Positions 1-6,442 of a stretch of 6,777 nt of DNA are shown here, piece by piece; within the stretch, counting starts at the first letter, position 1; the number at the start of each line of letters is the position of its first letter. The notes beneath the pieces are model-generated. The model was not told the origin of the DNA, made no database searches, and saw nothing but the letters and a program-made list of their open reading frames with translations. The position numbers and the translations under genes are program-made. The stretch comes from an uncultured Candidatus Competibacteraceae bacterium. Its GTDB lineage: Bacteria > Pseudomonadota > Gammaproteobacteria > Competibacterales > Competibacteraceae. The stretch covers positions 1 to 6,777 of the forward strand of contig CALGOO010000239.1 of NCBI GenBank assembly GCA_937960715.1. Direction: 5' to 3'.

Positions 1-80
1 AGTGGCGGAACTGGTAGACGCGCTGGATTTAGGTTCCAGTGGGGTAACCCGTGAGGGTTCGAGTCCCTCCTTTCGCACCA
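1..80 (+). tRNA. tRNA-Leu (anticodon UAG), 5' end cut by the window
   Basis: This is a class II tRNA with a long variable arm. The anticodon stem CTGGA/TCCAG (23-27 and 35-39) encloses the loop TTTAGGT, placing anticodon TAG at 30-32, which reads CUA leucine codons. The variable arm (about GGGGTAACCC), the T arm around GGTTCGAGTCCC and a genomically encoded CCA at 78-80 are all visible. The 3' acceptor strand CTTTCGC implies a 5' strand GCGAAAG, of which only the final AG is present, so about five bases are missing upstream. It stands 112 bases before tig. I see no clear intrinsic terminator between them, so read-through into tig is possible. Confidence 0.95.
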
Positions 81-181
81 TCCCGCCGCTCGCCTGGGAA
101 GGGCTGGTGTGTCCCGCGGTCTTTGAAAGGCCAGCGGTGTCACCAACCCGATTCGCTCAATAGATAACGATTGACAGGTTT

Positions 182-187
182 GAGGTG
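182..187 (+). promoter_or_regulatory. Ribosome binding site of tig
   Basis: GAGGTG lies five bases before the ATG at 193 and is the only good Shine-Dalgarno match nearby, which supports that start. The TTGACA at 171-176 just upstream is too close to the ATG to serve as the -35 of a promoter for this start. Confidence 0.6.
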
Positions 188-192
188 CATCG

Positions 193-1536
193 ATGCAGGT
201 TTCGGTTGAGACGCTGAACGATCTGGAACGTCGGGTGACCGTGCAGTTGCCCGCCGAACGAGTCGCCAAGGAAATTCAGGACCGATTGGTCTCCATGTCC
301 CGCAAGGTCAAGGTAGCCGGCTTCCGTCCCGGCAAGGTGCCCCTCAAGATCGTGCAAAGGATGTACGGCGATCAGGTGCGCTACGAGACGGTCAGCGAAC
401 TGATGCAGACCAGCTTGCGCGATGCCTTGATTCAGGAAAGCCTGAGTCCGTTGGGTGGCTCGAAAATCGAACCGAAGCCGCTGGAGGAAGGGCAGGCTTT
501 CGAGTACAGCGCCACCTTTGAGGTGATGCCCGAGTTTGAGCCGTCCGGTTTCGAAAACATCCACGTCGAGCGACCGGTGGCGGAAGTCACCGAGCAGGAT
601 GTGGACCATATGATCGAAACCCTGCGTCAACAACGGGCGATCTGGAGCGCCGTCGAGCGTCCGGTCCGTGACGGTGACCGGGTCCGCGTCGATTTCGTGG
701 GCAAGATCGACGGTCAGGATTTCGCGGGCAACAAGGGCGAAAACACTCAAATTGTGCTGGATGGAAAGTCCCTGCTTCCGAATTTTCAGGCGCGACTGAT
801 TGGTTTGAGTCCGGGCGCGGAAATCGAATTCGATCTGATTTTTCCGGAGGACTATCGGGCCAGGGAGGTCGCCGGCAAGACCGCGCGGTTCCAGGTCAAG
901 CTGCATGGGATCGAGGAAGCCCACCTGCCGGAGGTGAACGAAGCCTTCGCGGCGGATTTCGATGTCAAGGAGGGTGGCGCCGCCGGCTTGCGGCAGGCGC
1001 TGCGCGAGAATATGGAGCGCGAATTGCGTGAAGGTATCCGGGTGGCGATCAAACGCCAGGTCATGCAGGGATTGCTGGCGGTCAACGCCATTCCAGTGCC
1101 TCGGGTGCTGGTCGAGGTCGAAATTGAGTCTCTGGCGAAGCAGTTGCACCTGCAAACTGACGGTGTCAGTGAGGAAATCCGGGAAAAAGTCCAGCAGTTC
1201 AAGGCCCAATTGTTCGAAACCGAGGCCCGTCGGCGCGTGGCTCTGGGTTTGCTAATTGCCAAGCTGGCGGCCAATCAGGGTATCCGGGTCGACGAGGGGC
1301 GGGTTCGGGCGCGGCTGGACGCCTTGGCTTCCCCCTACGAGGAGCCAGCCGAGGTGGTGCGCTGGTACGAGGAAACGCCGAACGCGCTCGACGGTTTGCG
1401 CGCCTTGGTGCTGGAGGAACAGGTCGTCGACTGGATTTTGGAACGAGCGCAACTCACCGAAAAGGCCAGCACCTACGCCGAGATCATGACCCCCGATACG
1501 CCAGTCGCGGCTTCGCCGACGGAGTCGACCTTATGA
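193..1536 (+). CDS. tig: Trigger factor, ribosome-associated chaperone and peptidyl-prolyl isomerase
   Basis: Trigger factor docks at the ribosome exit tunnel and shields and folds nascent cytosolic proteins. The 447-residue product shows the family's three-part layout. The N-terminal ribosome-binding domain carries the signature GFRPGKVP at residues 43-50, including the ribosomal L23-contacting FR(P/S)GK loop. An FKBP-type isomerase domain spans about residues 161-245 (from GDRVRVDFVGKIDG through the FPEDY motif). A long helical C-terminal chaperone domain follows. It is slightly longer than the E. coli protein (432 residues as I recall it) because of a polar, Thr/Pro/Ser-rich tail after about residue 428. 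The start is set by the GAGGTG site five bases upstream and by the match to the family N terminus (MQVSVETL). Its stop overlaps the clpP start (ATGA), which implies coupled translation. No promoter was convincing in 81-192. Confidence 0.98.
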   Translation: MQVSVETLNDLERRVTVQLPAERVAKEIQDRLVSMSRKVKVAGFRPGKVPLKIVQRMYGDQVRYETVSELMQTSLRDALIQESLSPLGGSKIEPKPLEEGQAFEYSATFEVMPEFEPSGFENIHVERPVAEVTEQDVDHMIETLRQQRAIWSAVERPVRDGDRVRVDFVGKIDGQDFAGNKGENTQIVLDGKSLLPNFQARLIGLSPGAEIEFDLIFPEDYRAREVAGKTARFQVKLHGIEEAHLPEVNEAFAADFDVKEGGAAGLRQALRENMERELREGIRVAIKRQVMQGLLAVNAIPVPRVLVEVEIESLAKQLHLQTDGVSEEIREKVQQFKAQLFETEARRRVALGLLIAKLAANQGIRVDEGRVRARLDALASPYEEPAEVVRWYEETPNALDGLRALVLEEQVVDWILERAQLTEKASTYAEIMTPDTPVAASPTESTL

Positions 1537-2159
1537 GCGAAAACGGTTCCGCCGCTATCCGGGCGCTCAATTTGGTGCCGATCGTGGTTGAGCAGACCGC
1601 GCGCGGCGAACGGGCCTACGATATCTATTCCCGCCTGCTGAAGGAACGGGTCGTGTTCTTGGTGGGGCCGGTCGAGGATTACGGCGCCAATCTGGTGGTG
1701 GCGCAGTTGCTGTTTCTGGAGGCCGAAAATCCGGACAAGGACATTCATCTCTACATCAATTCGCCGGGCGGCTCGGTCAGCGCCGGTCTGGCCATCTACG
1801 ACACCATGCAGTTCATCAAGCCGGATGTCAGCACCATGTGCGTGGGGCAAGCCGCCAGCATGGGCGCTCTGCTGTTGGCGGGCGGCGCGGCGGGCAAACG
1901 ATTTTGCCTGCCGCACTCGCGGGTGATGATCCATCAGCCGCTGGGCGGCTTTCAGGGCCAGGCCAGCGATTTCGATATCCACGCCCGGGAAATTCTGCTG
2001 GTTCGGGATCGACTTAATCGCATCCTGGCCAAGCACACTGGCCAACCGGTCGAGAAGATCGCCGTCGATACCGACCGCGATAACTTCATGGGTGGAGCCG
2101 AGGCGGTCGAATATGGCCTGATCGACGCCGTGCTGAATCAGCGCGTTCTCCCCGGTTAG
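1533..2159 (+). CDS. clpP: ATP-dependent Clp protease proteolytic subunit
   Basis: ClpP forms the double-heptamer barrel that degrades proteins fed in by ClpX (or ClpA). The 208-residue product has the full serine-protease triad at family spacing: Ser109 in GQAASMGALLL, His134 in MIHQPLGG and Asp183 in TDRDNF. The INSPGG oxyanion-region motif is at about 75-80 and the handle segment with QGQASDFDIHAREIL is at 141-155. Length matches the E. coli type, and the first dozen or so residues probably act as a propeptide removed by self-cleavage, by analogy with the family. The ATG lies inside the tig stop (ATGA, 1533-1536), so translation probably depends on ribosomes finishing tig. clpX lies 122 bases downstream. 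Nothing suggests it is impaired. Confidence 0.98.
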   Translation: MSENGSAAIRALNLVPIVVEQTARGERAYDIYSRLLKERVVFLVGPVEDYGANLVVAQLLFLEAENPDKDIHLYINSPGGSVSAGLAIYDTMQFIKPDVSTMCVGQAASMGALLLAGGAAGKRFCLPHSRVMIHQPLGGFQGQASDFDIHAREILLVRDRLNRILAKHTGQPVEKIAVDTDRDNFMGGAEAVEYGLIDAVLNQRVLPG

Positions 2160-2178
2160 GCATCCGATTCGTATCCCC

Positions 2179-2211
2179 CGCCGCCGTTGGCCCCGCGAGG
2201 TTCCGGCGGCG
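2179..2211 (+). other. GC-rich hairpin in the clpP-clpX gap
   Basis: CGCCGCCG (2179-2186) and CGGCGGCG (2204-2211) are perfect inverted repeats of 8 bp around a 17-base loop, starting 19 bases after the clpP stop. No T-run follows, so it does not look like an intrinsic terminator. It could be an mRNA stabiliser or processing site separating clpP and clpX expression. That role is inferred, and such stems can occur by chance in GC-rich DNA. Confidence 0.35.
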
Positions 2212-2281
2212 CCGATCATGCGGCATCCCTGGAAACGGGCGTTACCGACTCCAGCGGCCGCGCGATGACGAGGATGGCATT

Positions 2282-3568
2282 ATGAGCAGAGACCGAAGTG
2301 ACCGGAGCGACGACGACAAGCTGTTGTATTGCTCCTTTTGCGGCAAGAGCCAACACGAGGTGCGCAAGCTGATCGCTGGGCCGAACGTGTTCATTTGCGA
2401 TGAGTGCGTCGAACTGTGCAACGACATCATCCGCGAGGAGATGGAGGAGAACGCCCCGGCCGCCGCCAGCAAGCTGCCCAAGCCGCACGACATCAATCAG
2501 GTGCTTGACGAATATGTGATTGGTCAGGAGCGTGCCAAGAAGGTTCTCGCGGTGGCGGTCTACAATCATTTCAAGCGCCTGGAATTGCAGCGCGCCGGCC
2601 GCGCCAAGGACGCCGAGATCGAGGTCGCCAAGAGCAACATCCTCTTGATCGGCCCCACCGGATCGGGCAAGACTTTGTTGGCCGAGACCTTGGCCCGCCT
2701 GTTGAACGTGCCGTTCACCATCGCCGACGCCACGACGCTGACCGAGGCGGGTTATGTCGGCGAGGACGTGGAGAACATCATCCAGAAGCTGTTGCAAAAG
2801 TGCGAGTACGATGTCGAGAAGGCCCAGACCGGCATCGTCTACATCGACGAAATCGACAAGATTTCGCGCAAGTCCGACAATCCTTCCATCACCCGCGACG
2901 TGTCGGGCGAGGGTGTGCAACAGGCGTTGCTCAAGCTGATCGAGGGCACCATCGCCTCGGTGCCGCCGCAGGGCGGCCGCAAGCACCCGCAGCAGGAATT
3001 CCTGCAGGTGGACACTTCCAATATCCTCTTCATCTGTGGCGGCGCGTTCGCCGGACTGGACAAGGTCATCCGCAGCCGCTCCGAAAAGGGCGGTATCGGT
3101 TTCTCGGCGGACGTGAAGAGCAAGGACCAGGGCAAAAACCTCGGCGAGGTGTTGATGGAGGTCGAGCCGGAGGATTTGATCAAGTATGGCCTGATCCCGG
3201 AATTCGTCGGTCGCTTGCCGGTGGTGGCGACCTTGACCGAGTTGGACGAGCACGCCCTGGTGCGGATTCTGACCGAACCCAAGAACGCCATCGCCAAGCA
3301 GTTCAAGAAGCTGTTCGAGATGGAGGGCAGCGAGCTGGAGTTTCGCGAGGACGCCTTGCGGGCGGTCGCGCGCCGAGCCATGGAACGCAAGACCGGCGCG
3401 CGGGGCCTGCGGACCATCTTGGAACACATCCTGCTGGACACCATGTACGATCTGCCGAGCTTGCAGAATGTCCGTAAGGTGGTGGTGGACGATTCCGTGG
3501 TCGATGGTCGCGCCAAACCGTACTTCATCTACGAGAACATCGAGCGCCGCGCCGCCGCGCACGAGTGA
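2282..3568 (+). CDS. clpX: ClpX, AAA+ unfoldase of the ClpXP protease
   Basis: ClpX recognises degradation tags such as ssrA, unfolds substrates with ATP and threads them into ClpP. The 428-residue protein begins with the C4 zinc-binding domain (Cys17, Cys20, Cys39, Cys42) that dimerises and binds adaptors. The AAA+ module follows: Walker A GPTGSGKT at 124-131, pore-1 loop GYVGED at 157-162 and Walker B IVYIDEID at 185-192. Further on are the RKH pore loop (GGRKHPQQ), the IGF loop (GGIGFSAD) that docks on ClpP, and sensor 2 (GARGLR). All match the E. coli type in order and length. The ATG has a GAGGA site (2270-2274) seven bases upstream, and the N terminus aligns with the family start. It lies 122 bases after clpP, so it may have its own promoter or be read from the tig-clpP transcript. 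I could not identify a promoter there. Confidence 0.98.
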   Translation: MSRDRSDRSDDDKLLYCSFCGKSQHEVRKLIAGPNVFICDECVELCNDIIREEMEENAPAAASKLPKPHDINQVLDEYVIGQERAKKVLAVAVYNHFKRLELQRAGRAKDAEIEVAKSNILLIGPTGSGKTLLAETLARLLNVPFTIADATTLTEAGYVGEDVENIIQKLLQKCEYDVEKAQTGIVYIDEIDKISRKSDNPSITRDVSGEGVQQALLKLIEGTIASVPPQGGRKHPQQEFLQVDTSNILFICGGAFAGLDKVIRSRSEKGGIGFSADVKSKDQGKNLGEVLMEVEPEDLIKYGLIPEFVGRLPVVATLTELDEHALVRILTEPKNAIAKQFKKLFEMEGSELEFREDALRAVARRAMERKTGARGLRTILEHILLDTMYDLPSLQNVRKVVVDDSVVDGRAKPYFIYENIERRAAAHE

Positions 3569-3569
3569 G

Positions 3570-3599
3570 CGCCAGCCCGGCCCTGGCCAGCGGCTGGCG
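3570..3599 (+). terminator. Strong hairpin just after clpX; possible terminator or 3'-end structure
   Basis: CGCCAGCC (3570-3577) pairs perfectly with GGCTGGCG (3592-3599). The 14-base loop can itself pair through GGCC (3579-3582) and GGCC (3585-3588). It begins two bases after the clpX stop, a normal place for a transcript end. No T-run follows (GCGTCATGG), so a classical intrinsic terminator is not supported. A stabilising or Rho-assisted 3' structure fits better. Confidence 0.4.
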
Positions 3600-3690
3600 G
3601 CGTCATGGCCCGATGCTCCGAGACCGGAAAATACGCATTGGTCTTGGAAGCCATGCGAAAAACGAATGCTTATAAATTAATATGTTGTAT

Positions 3691-3753
3691 GTAGGAGCGG
3701 CCTTGGCCACGATGGCGGACCCACCTATCGCGAGCAAGCCTGCTCCCGCGATC
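3691..3753. repeat. Decayed REP-like palindromic element
   Basis: The segment starts GTAGGAGCGGCC and contains GGCC-TT-GGCC (3699-3708), then an imperfect hairpin TCGCGAGC (3728-3735) against GCTCCCGCGA (3742-3751) with a two-base bulge. GGAGC at 3694-3698 can also pair with GCTCC at 3742-3746. The wording (GTAGGAGCGGCCTTGGCC, TCGCGAGCAAGC) closely resembles the repetitive extragenic palindromes I know from Pseudomonas and other Gammaproteobacteria. The expected terminal CTCCTAC on the right side is missing, which suggests decay. Copy number in the genome cannot be seen here. Read on the minus strand it falls in frame inside a 55-codon open frame (3770 down to 3603), which I do not call as a gene. 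Confidence 0.6.
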
Positions 3754-3775
3754 AATAGCTTAGTTTTCATATAGG

Positions 3776-3792
3776 CTCTTGACTCTTGAGTC
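3776..3792. repeat. 7-bp tandem duplication with a small palindrome upstream of lon
   Basis: CTCTTGA occurs twice in direct succession (3776-3782 and 3783-3789) and is followed by the similar GTCTTG. The overlap also creates GACTC-TT-GAGTC (3781-3792). It lies about 70 bases upstream of the lon ATG, in the likely leader or promoter zone. It could be a replication slippage product or a protein-binding site; nothing here decides which. Confidence 0.35.
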
Positions 3793-3845
3793 TTGCCATG
3801 CCAGGCGATGATGTCGTCGCTCATTCGATTGTTCAGGTTACCCGC

Positions 3846-3851
3846 GGAGAG
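3846..3851 (+). promoter_or_regulatory. Ribosome binding site of lon
   Basis: GGAGAG ends eight bases before the ATG at 3860. It fixes the lon start, which also agrees with the family N terminus a few residues before PVLPLRDVVVYPHM. Confidence 0.6.
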
Positions 3852-3859
3852 CCTGCCCC

Positions 3860-4918
3860 ATGAAGCGTAGCGAAACCTTGTTCGACAGCTTGCCCAGTCA
3901 TGCGCCCATGCCGGTTTTACCGCTCCGCGACGTGGTCGTCTATCCACATATGGTCATCCCCTTGTTCGTCGGCCGGGAGAAATCCATCCACGCGCTCGAC
4001 CTGGCGATGCAGCAGCACAAGCGCATCGTTCTGGTCGCGCAGCGCGGCGCCGAGGTGGACGATCCGCGCACCAGCGATCTGTATGCCGTCGGCACCTTGT
4101 CGAATGTGCTGCAACTGCTACGGTTGCCGGACGGTACGGTCAAGGTGCTGGTGGAGGGTTGTCAGCGAGTCTATATCCACCGTTTCACCGAGACCCGATC
4201 CTGTTTTGTCGCCGAGGTGTCGGCGCTGGAAGCGCCGCCCGATGAGGGCTTGTCCCAGGAAGTGCAGGGGCTCATGCGCTCGTTGCTGAATACCTTCGAC
4301 CAGTACGTCAAACTGAACAAGAAGATTCCGGCCGAGGTGCTGAGTTCAGTCGCCGGCATCGACGATCCCAACCGGCTGGCCGATACCATCGCTGCCCACA
4401 TGACGCTCAAGCTCGACGAAAAGCAGAAAATTCTGGAAATCCAGGATTTGTCCGAGCGTCTCGAACATCTGCTCGCCTTGGTGGAAAGCGAGATCGACAT
4501 TCTTCAAGTCGAAAAACGCATCCGCGGTCGCGTCAAGCAGCAGATGGAAAAGAGCCAGCGCGAATATTATTTGAACGAACAGATGAAGGCGATTCAAAAG
4601 GAACTCGGCGATTTGGAGGACGCACCCAACGAAATCGAGGAACTGGGCCAACGCATCGAGAAGGCGGGCATGCCCAAGGAGGCCAAGGACAAGGCCAAGG
4701 CGGAGCTGAACAAGCTGAAGATGATGTCGCCGATGTCGGCCGAAGCCACGGTGGTGCGCAACTACATCGACTGGCTGGTCAACGTTCCCTGGCGTAAGCG
4801 TACCAAGGTCCATCAGGATCTGGCGGCGGCCGAGGCTATTTTGGAAGCCGACCATTACGGGCTGGAAAAAGTCAAGGAACGGATTCTCGCATATCTGCCC
4901 GTGCAGCACGCAAGCTGA
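3860..4918 (+). CDS. lon: Lon N-terminal fragment (substrate-binding domain and coiled coil)
   Basis: This 352-codon frame encodes the LonA N-terminal (LAN) domain, beginning PMPVLPLRDVVVYPHMVIPLFVGREKSI near residue 17, and the helical coiled-coil region around GRVKQQMEKSQREYYLNEQM (about residues 220-240). It continues through the start of the ATPase linker (YIDWLVNVPW, DHYGLEKVKERIL). It stops before Walker A, so alone it has no ATPase or protease. At its end, ERILAYLPVQ replaces the usual ERILEYLAVQ: E to A and A to P at positions that are nearly constant in the family. Changes clustered beside a frameshift fit a local sequence error or a genuine mutational event. The upstream reading frame shows no other damage. 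Confidence 0.85.
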   Translation: MKRSETLFDSLPSHAPMPVLPLRDVVVYPHMVIPLFVGREKSIHALDLAMQQHKRIVLVAQRGAEVDDPRTSDLYAVGTLSNVLQLLRLPDGTVKVLVEGCQRVYIHRFTETRSCFVAEVSALEAPPDEGLSQEVQGLMRSLLNTFDQYVKLNKKIPAEVLSSVAGIDDPNRLADTIAAHMTLKLDEKQKILEIQDLSERLEHLLALVESEIDILQVEKRIRGRVKQQMEKSQREYYLNEQMKAIQKELGDLEDAPNEIEELGQRIEKAGMPKEAKDKAKAELNKLKMMSPMSAEATVVRNYIDWLVNVPWRKRTKVHQDLAAAEAILEADHYGLEKVKERILAYLPVQHAS

Positions 4919-4938
4919 AAGGACCGATTCTATGCCTG

Positions 4939-6303
4939 GTGGGACCGCCGGGCGTGGGTAAAACCTCGCTGGGGCGCTCCATCGCCCGCGCCACCAACCG
5001 CAAGTTCGCCCGAATGTCGCTGGGCGGGGTGCGCGACGAGGCGGAGATCCGCGGTCACCGCCGTACCTATATCGGTTCGCTGCCCGGCAAGATCATCCAG
5101 AATCTGACCAAGGTCGGCGTGCGCAATCCGTTGTTCCTGTTCGACGAGATCGACAAGATGTCGATGGATTTCCGCGGCGACCCTTCATCGGCCCTGCTGG
5201 AGGTGCTGGACCCCGAGCAAAACAACACCTTCAACGATCACTATCTGGAAGTGGACTTTGATCTGTCGGACGTCATGTTCGTGGCGACCGCCAACTCGCT
5301 CAACATTCCGCCGCCGCTGCTCGATCGCATGGAAGTGATTCGCATCCCCGGTTACACCGAGGACGAGAAGCTGAATATCGCGTTGCGTTATCTGATTCCA
5401 AAACAGATGACCAACAACGGCTTGAAGGAGGATGAACTGGAGATCACCGAGGAGTCCATCCGCGACCTCGTCCGCTTTTATACCCGCGAAGCCGGGGTGC
5501 GCAATCTGGAGCGGGAGATCGCCAAGATCTGCCGCAAGGTGGTCAAGGAAATCACCCTGCATCCCACCGATCACCAGACGATCGTCGTTCCCAGCCTGCT
5601 TGGGAAATACGTGGGCGTGCGCCGTTTTCGCTACGGTCTGGCCGAGGAACAGGATCAGATTGGTCAAGTGACCGGTCTGGCCTGGACCGAGGTGGGGGGC
5701 GAACTGCTCAGCATCGAAGCCGCCCTGGTGCCGGGCAAGGGTAAACTGATCCATACCGGCCATTTGGGCGAGGTGATGCGGGAATCCATCCAGGCGGCGA
5801 TGACGGTGGTGCGCAGTCGCGCTGGTATGCTGGGTATCGATCCGGAGTTTCATCAAAAATACGATCTGCACATTCATGTTCCCGAAGGCGCCACCCCGAA
5901 GGACGGTCCCAGCGCCGGCATCGGCATGTGCACGGCCCTGGTCTCGGCCCTGACCCGAATTCCGGTGCGGGCCAGCGTCGCCATGACGGGCGAGATTACC
6001 TTGCGCGGCGAGGTGTTGCCGATTGGCGGCCTTAAGGAAAAGTTGCTGGCTGCCCAGCGAGGCACCATCGCGATGGTGGTGATTCCCGAGGAAAATCGCA
6101 AGGATTTAACGGAAATCCCGGAAAATATCCTGGCCAGGCTGGAGGTGCGGCCGGTGCGCTGGATCGACCAGGTGTTGGAGATCGCGTTGCAAACGCAACC
6201 GTCGCCCAAGGCGCAGGATACGGTGGGGCAAGGCGAACCGGCGCCGGCGCCGGAATCCGCCACGAAAACCGGCGGCGTCCTGGATAGCGCGCGCCCCCAC
6301 TGA
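4939..6303 (+). CDS. lon: Lon C-terminal fragment (AAA+ ATPase and Ser/Lys protease)
   Basis: Counted from the first possible GTG at 4939 this frame has 454 codons, but homology extends upstream to about 4909 (RKLKGPILCLV). It holds Walker A GPPGVGKT (residues 2-9), Walker B LFLFDEID (65-72), sensor 1 with VATANSL, LLDRMEVIRIPGYT with the arginine finger, and sensor 2 GVRNLER. The protease domain follows, with catalytic Ser325 in PKDGPSAG (codon 5911-5913) and Lys368 in GGLKEK (codon 6040-6042), 43 residues apart as in other LonA proteins. A Pro/Ala-rich tail of about 35 residues follows the family's usual end. Independent translation looks poor: AAAGGA (4918-4923) is best spaced for an out-of-frame ATG at 4932 that reaches a stop after nine codons. 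Confidence 0.85.
   Translation: MGPPGVGKTSLGRSIARATNRKFARMSLGGVRDEAEIRGHRRTYIGSLPGKIIQNLTKVGVRNPLFLFDEIDKMSMDFRGDPSSALLEVLDPEQNNTFNDHYLEVDFDLSDVMFVATANSLNIPPPLLDRMEVIRIPGYTEDEKLNIALRYLIPKQMTNNGLKEDELEITEESIRDLVRFYTREAGVRNLEREIAKICRKVVKEITLHPTDHQTIVVPSLLGKYVGVRRFRYGLAEEQDQIGQVTGLAWTEVGGELLSIEAALVPGKGKLIHTGHLGEVMRESIQAAMTVVRSRAGMLGIDPEFHQKYDLHIHVPEGATPKDGPSAGIGMCTALVSALTRIPVRASVAMTGEITLRGEVLPIGGLKEKLLAAQRGTIAMVVIPEENRKDLTEIPENILARLEVRPVRWIDQVLEIALQTQPSPKAQDTVGQGEPAPAPESATKTGGVLDSARPH
6238..6253. repeat. 16-bp perfect palindrome in the lon 3' end
   Basis: CCGGCGCCGGCGCCGG is its own reverse complement and encodes Pro-Ala-Pro-Ala-Pro in the lon tail. It is built from CCGGCG units, so simple-repeat expansion in a low-complexity tail is a sufficient explanation. 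It could fold as a 5-bp stem in the transcript. Confidence 0.4.
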
Positions 6304-6323
6304 AGGATGAATTCGGTAGCCAA

Positions 6324-6352
6324 TTGACACTGCTTTGAGCGCCCTATATAAG
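6324..6352 (+). promoter_or_regulatory. Sigma-70 promoter of hup
   Basis: A perfect -35 TTGACA (6324-6329) and a -10 TATAAG (6347-6352, five of six consensus bases) are separated by the ideal 17 bases. Transcription should begin near 6359, giving an untranslated leader of about 84 bases before the hup ATG. It begins 20 bases after the lon stop, so hup is expressed independently of lon. It is the only strong promoter I could find in the window. Confidence 0.8.
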
Positions 6353-6442
6353 ATATTAAGGTGCATTCATTCTTCCGGGGCGCGGGTTATCGCGCGTCAC
6401 GCGAAAATCCAATAAGTTACAACACCGCACGGGAATAGCCGC

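Larger units (their letters stand above)
3860..6303 (+). pseudogene. lon: lon, ATP-dependent Lon protease, split by a frameshift near 4907-4918
   Basis: Lon is a homo-hexameric cytosolic AAA+ protease that degrades misfolded and short-lived regulatory proteins. All its parts are present, but in two frames. The N-terminal frame runs from 3860 to a TGA at 4916-4918. The frame holding the ATPase and protease core is open from well before 4909 to 6303. The break falls in the linker directly before Walker A: the first frame ends YLPVQHAS, while the second reads RKLKGPILCLVGPPGVGKTS from 4909. In E. coli, Pseudomonas and Bacillus Lon, as I recall them, about three residues separate VQ from the residue equivalent to this R. 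Here only two bases do, so about seven bases appear lost. Rejoined, the protein would be about 815 residues, normal for LonA. It is either a true pseudogene or an artefact; recoding looks unlikely. Confidence 0.8.

Noticed and set aside
1..80. tRNA-Leu (and the tRNA-Val at 6723) as attachment sites for an integrated element
   Set aside because: No integrase, no duplicated tRNA 3' end and no foreign gene content occur in the window. The tRNAs flank a conserved core cluster.
171..192. TTGACA at 171-176 as the tig promoter
   Set aside because: Only 16 bases separate it from the ATG, so a -10 and start site cannot fit before the gene. It overlaps the translation initiation region.
157..1209. 350-codon minus-strand open frame opposite tig
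   Set aside because: It is a shadow frame of a strongly conserved gene in GC-rich DNA, with no recognisable domain. The same applies to the long minus-strand frames opposite clpP, clpX and lon.
2179..2211. Intrinsic terminator between clpP and clpX
   Set aside because: The stem is good but it is followed by CCGATCATG with no T-run, so it is reported only as a hairpin.
3778..3800. Sigma-32 heat-shock promoter for lon (CTTGAC ... CCAT)
   Set aside because: The spacing is only about ten bases to the CCCCAT-like hexamer, and that hexamer matches poorly, so it falls short of the consensus.
4861..4918. Programmed -1 frameshifting to join the two lon halves
   Set aside because: The direction would suit, but the AAAAA at 4866-4870 is not in a canonical X XXY YYZ slippery arrangement and lies 14 codons before the homology break. 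No slippery heptamer occurs near 4907-4918, and residues would still be missing from the linker.
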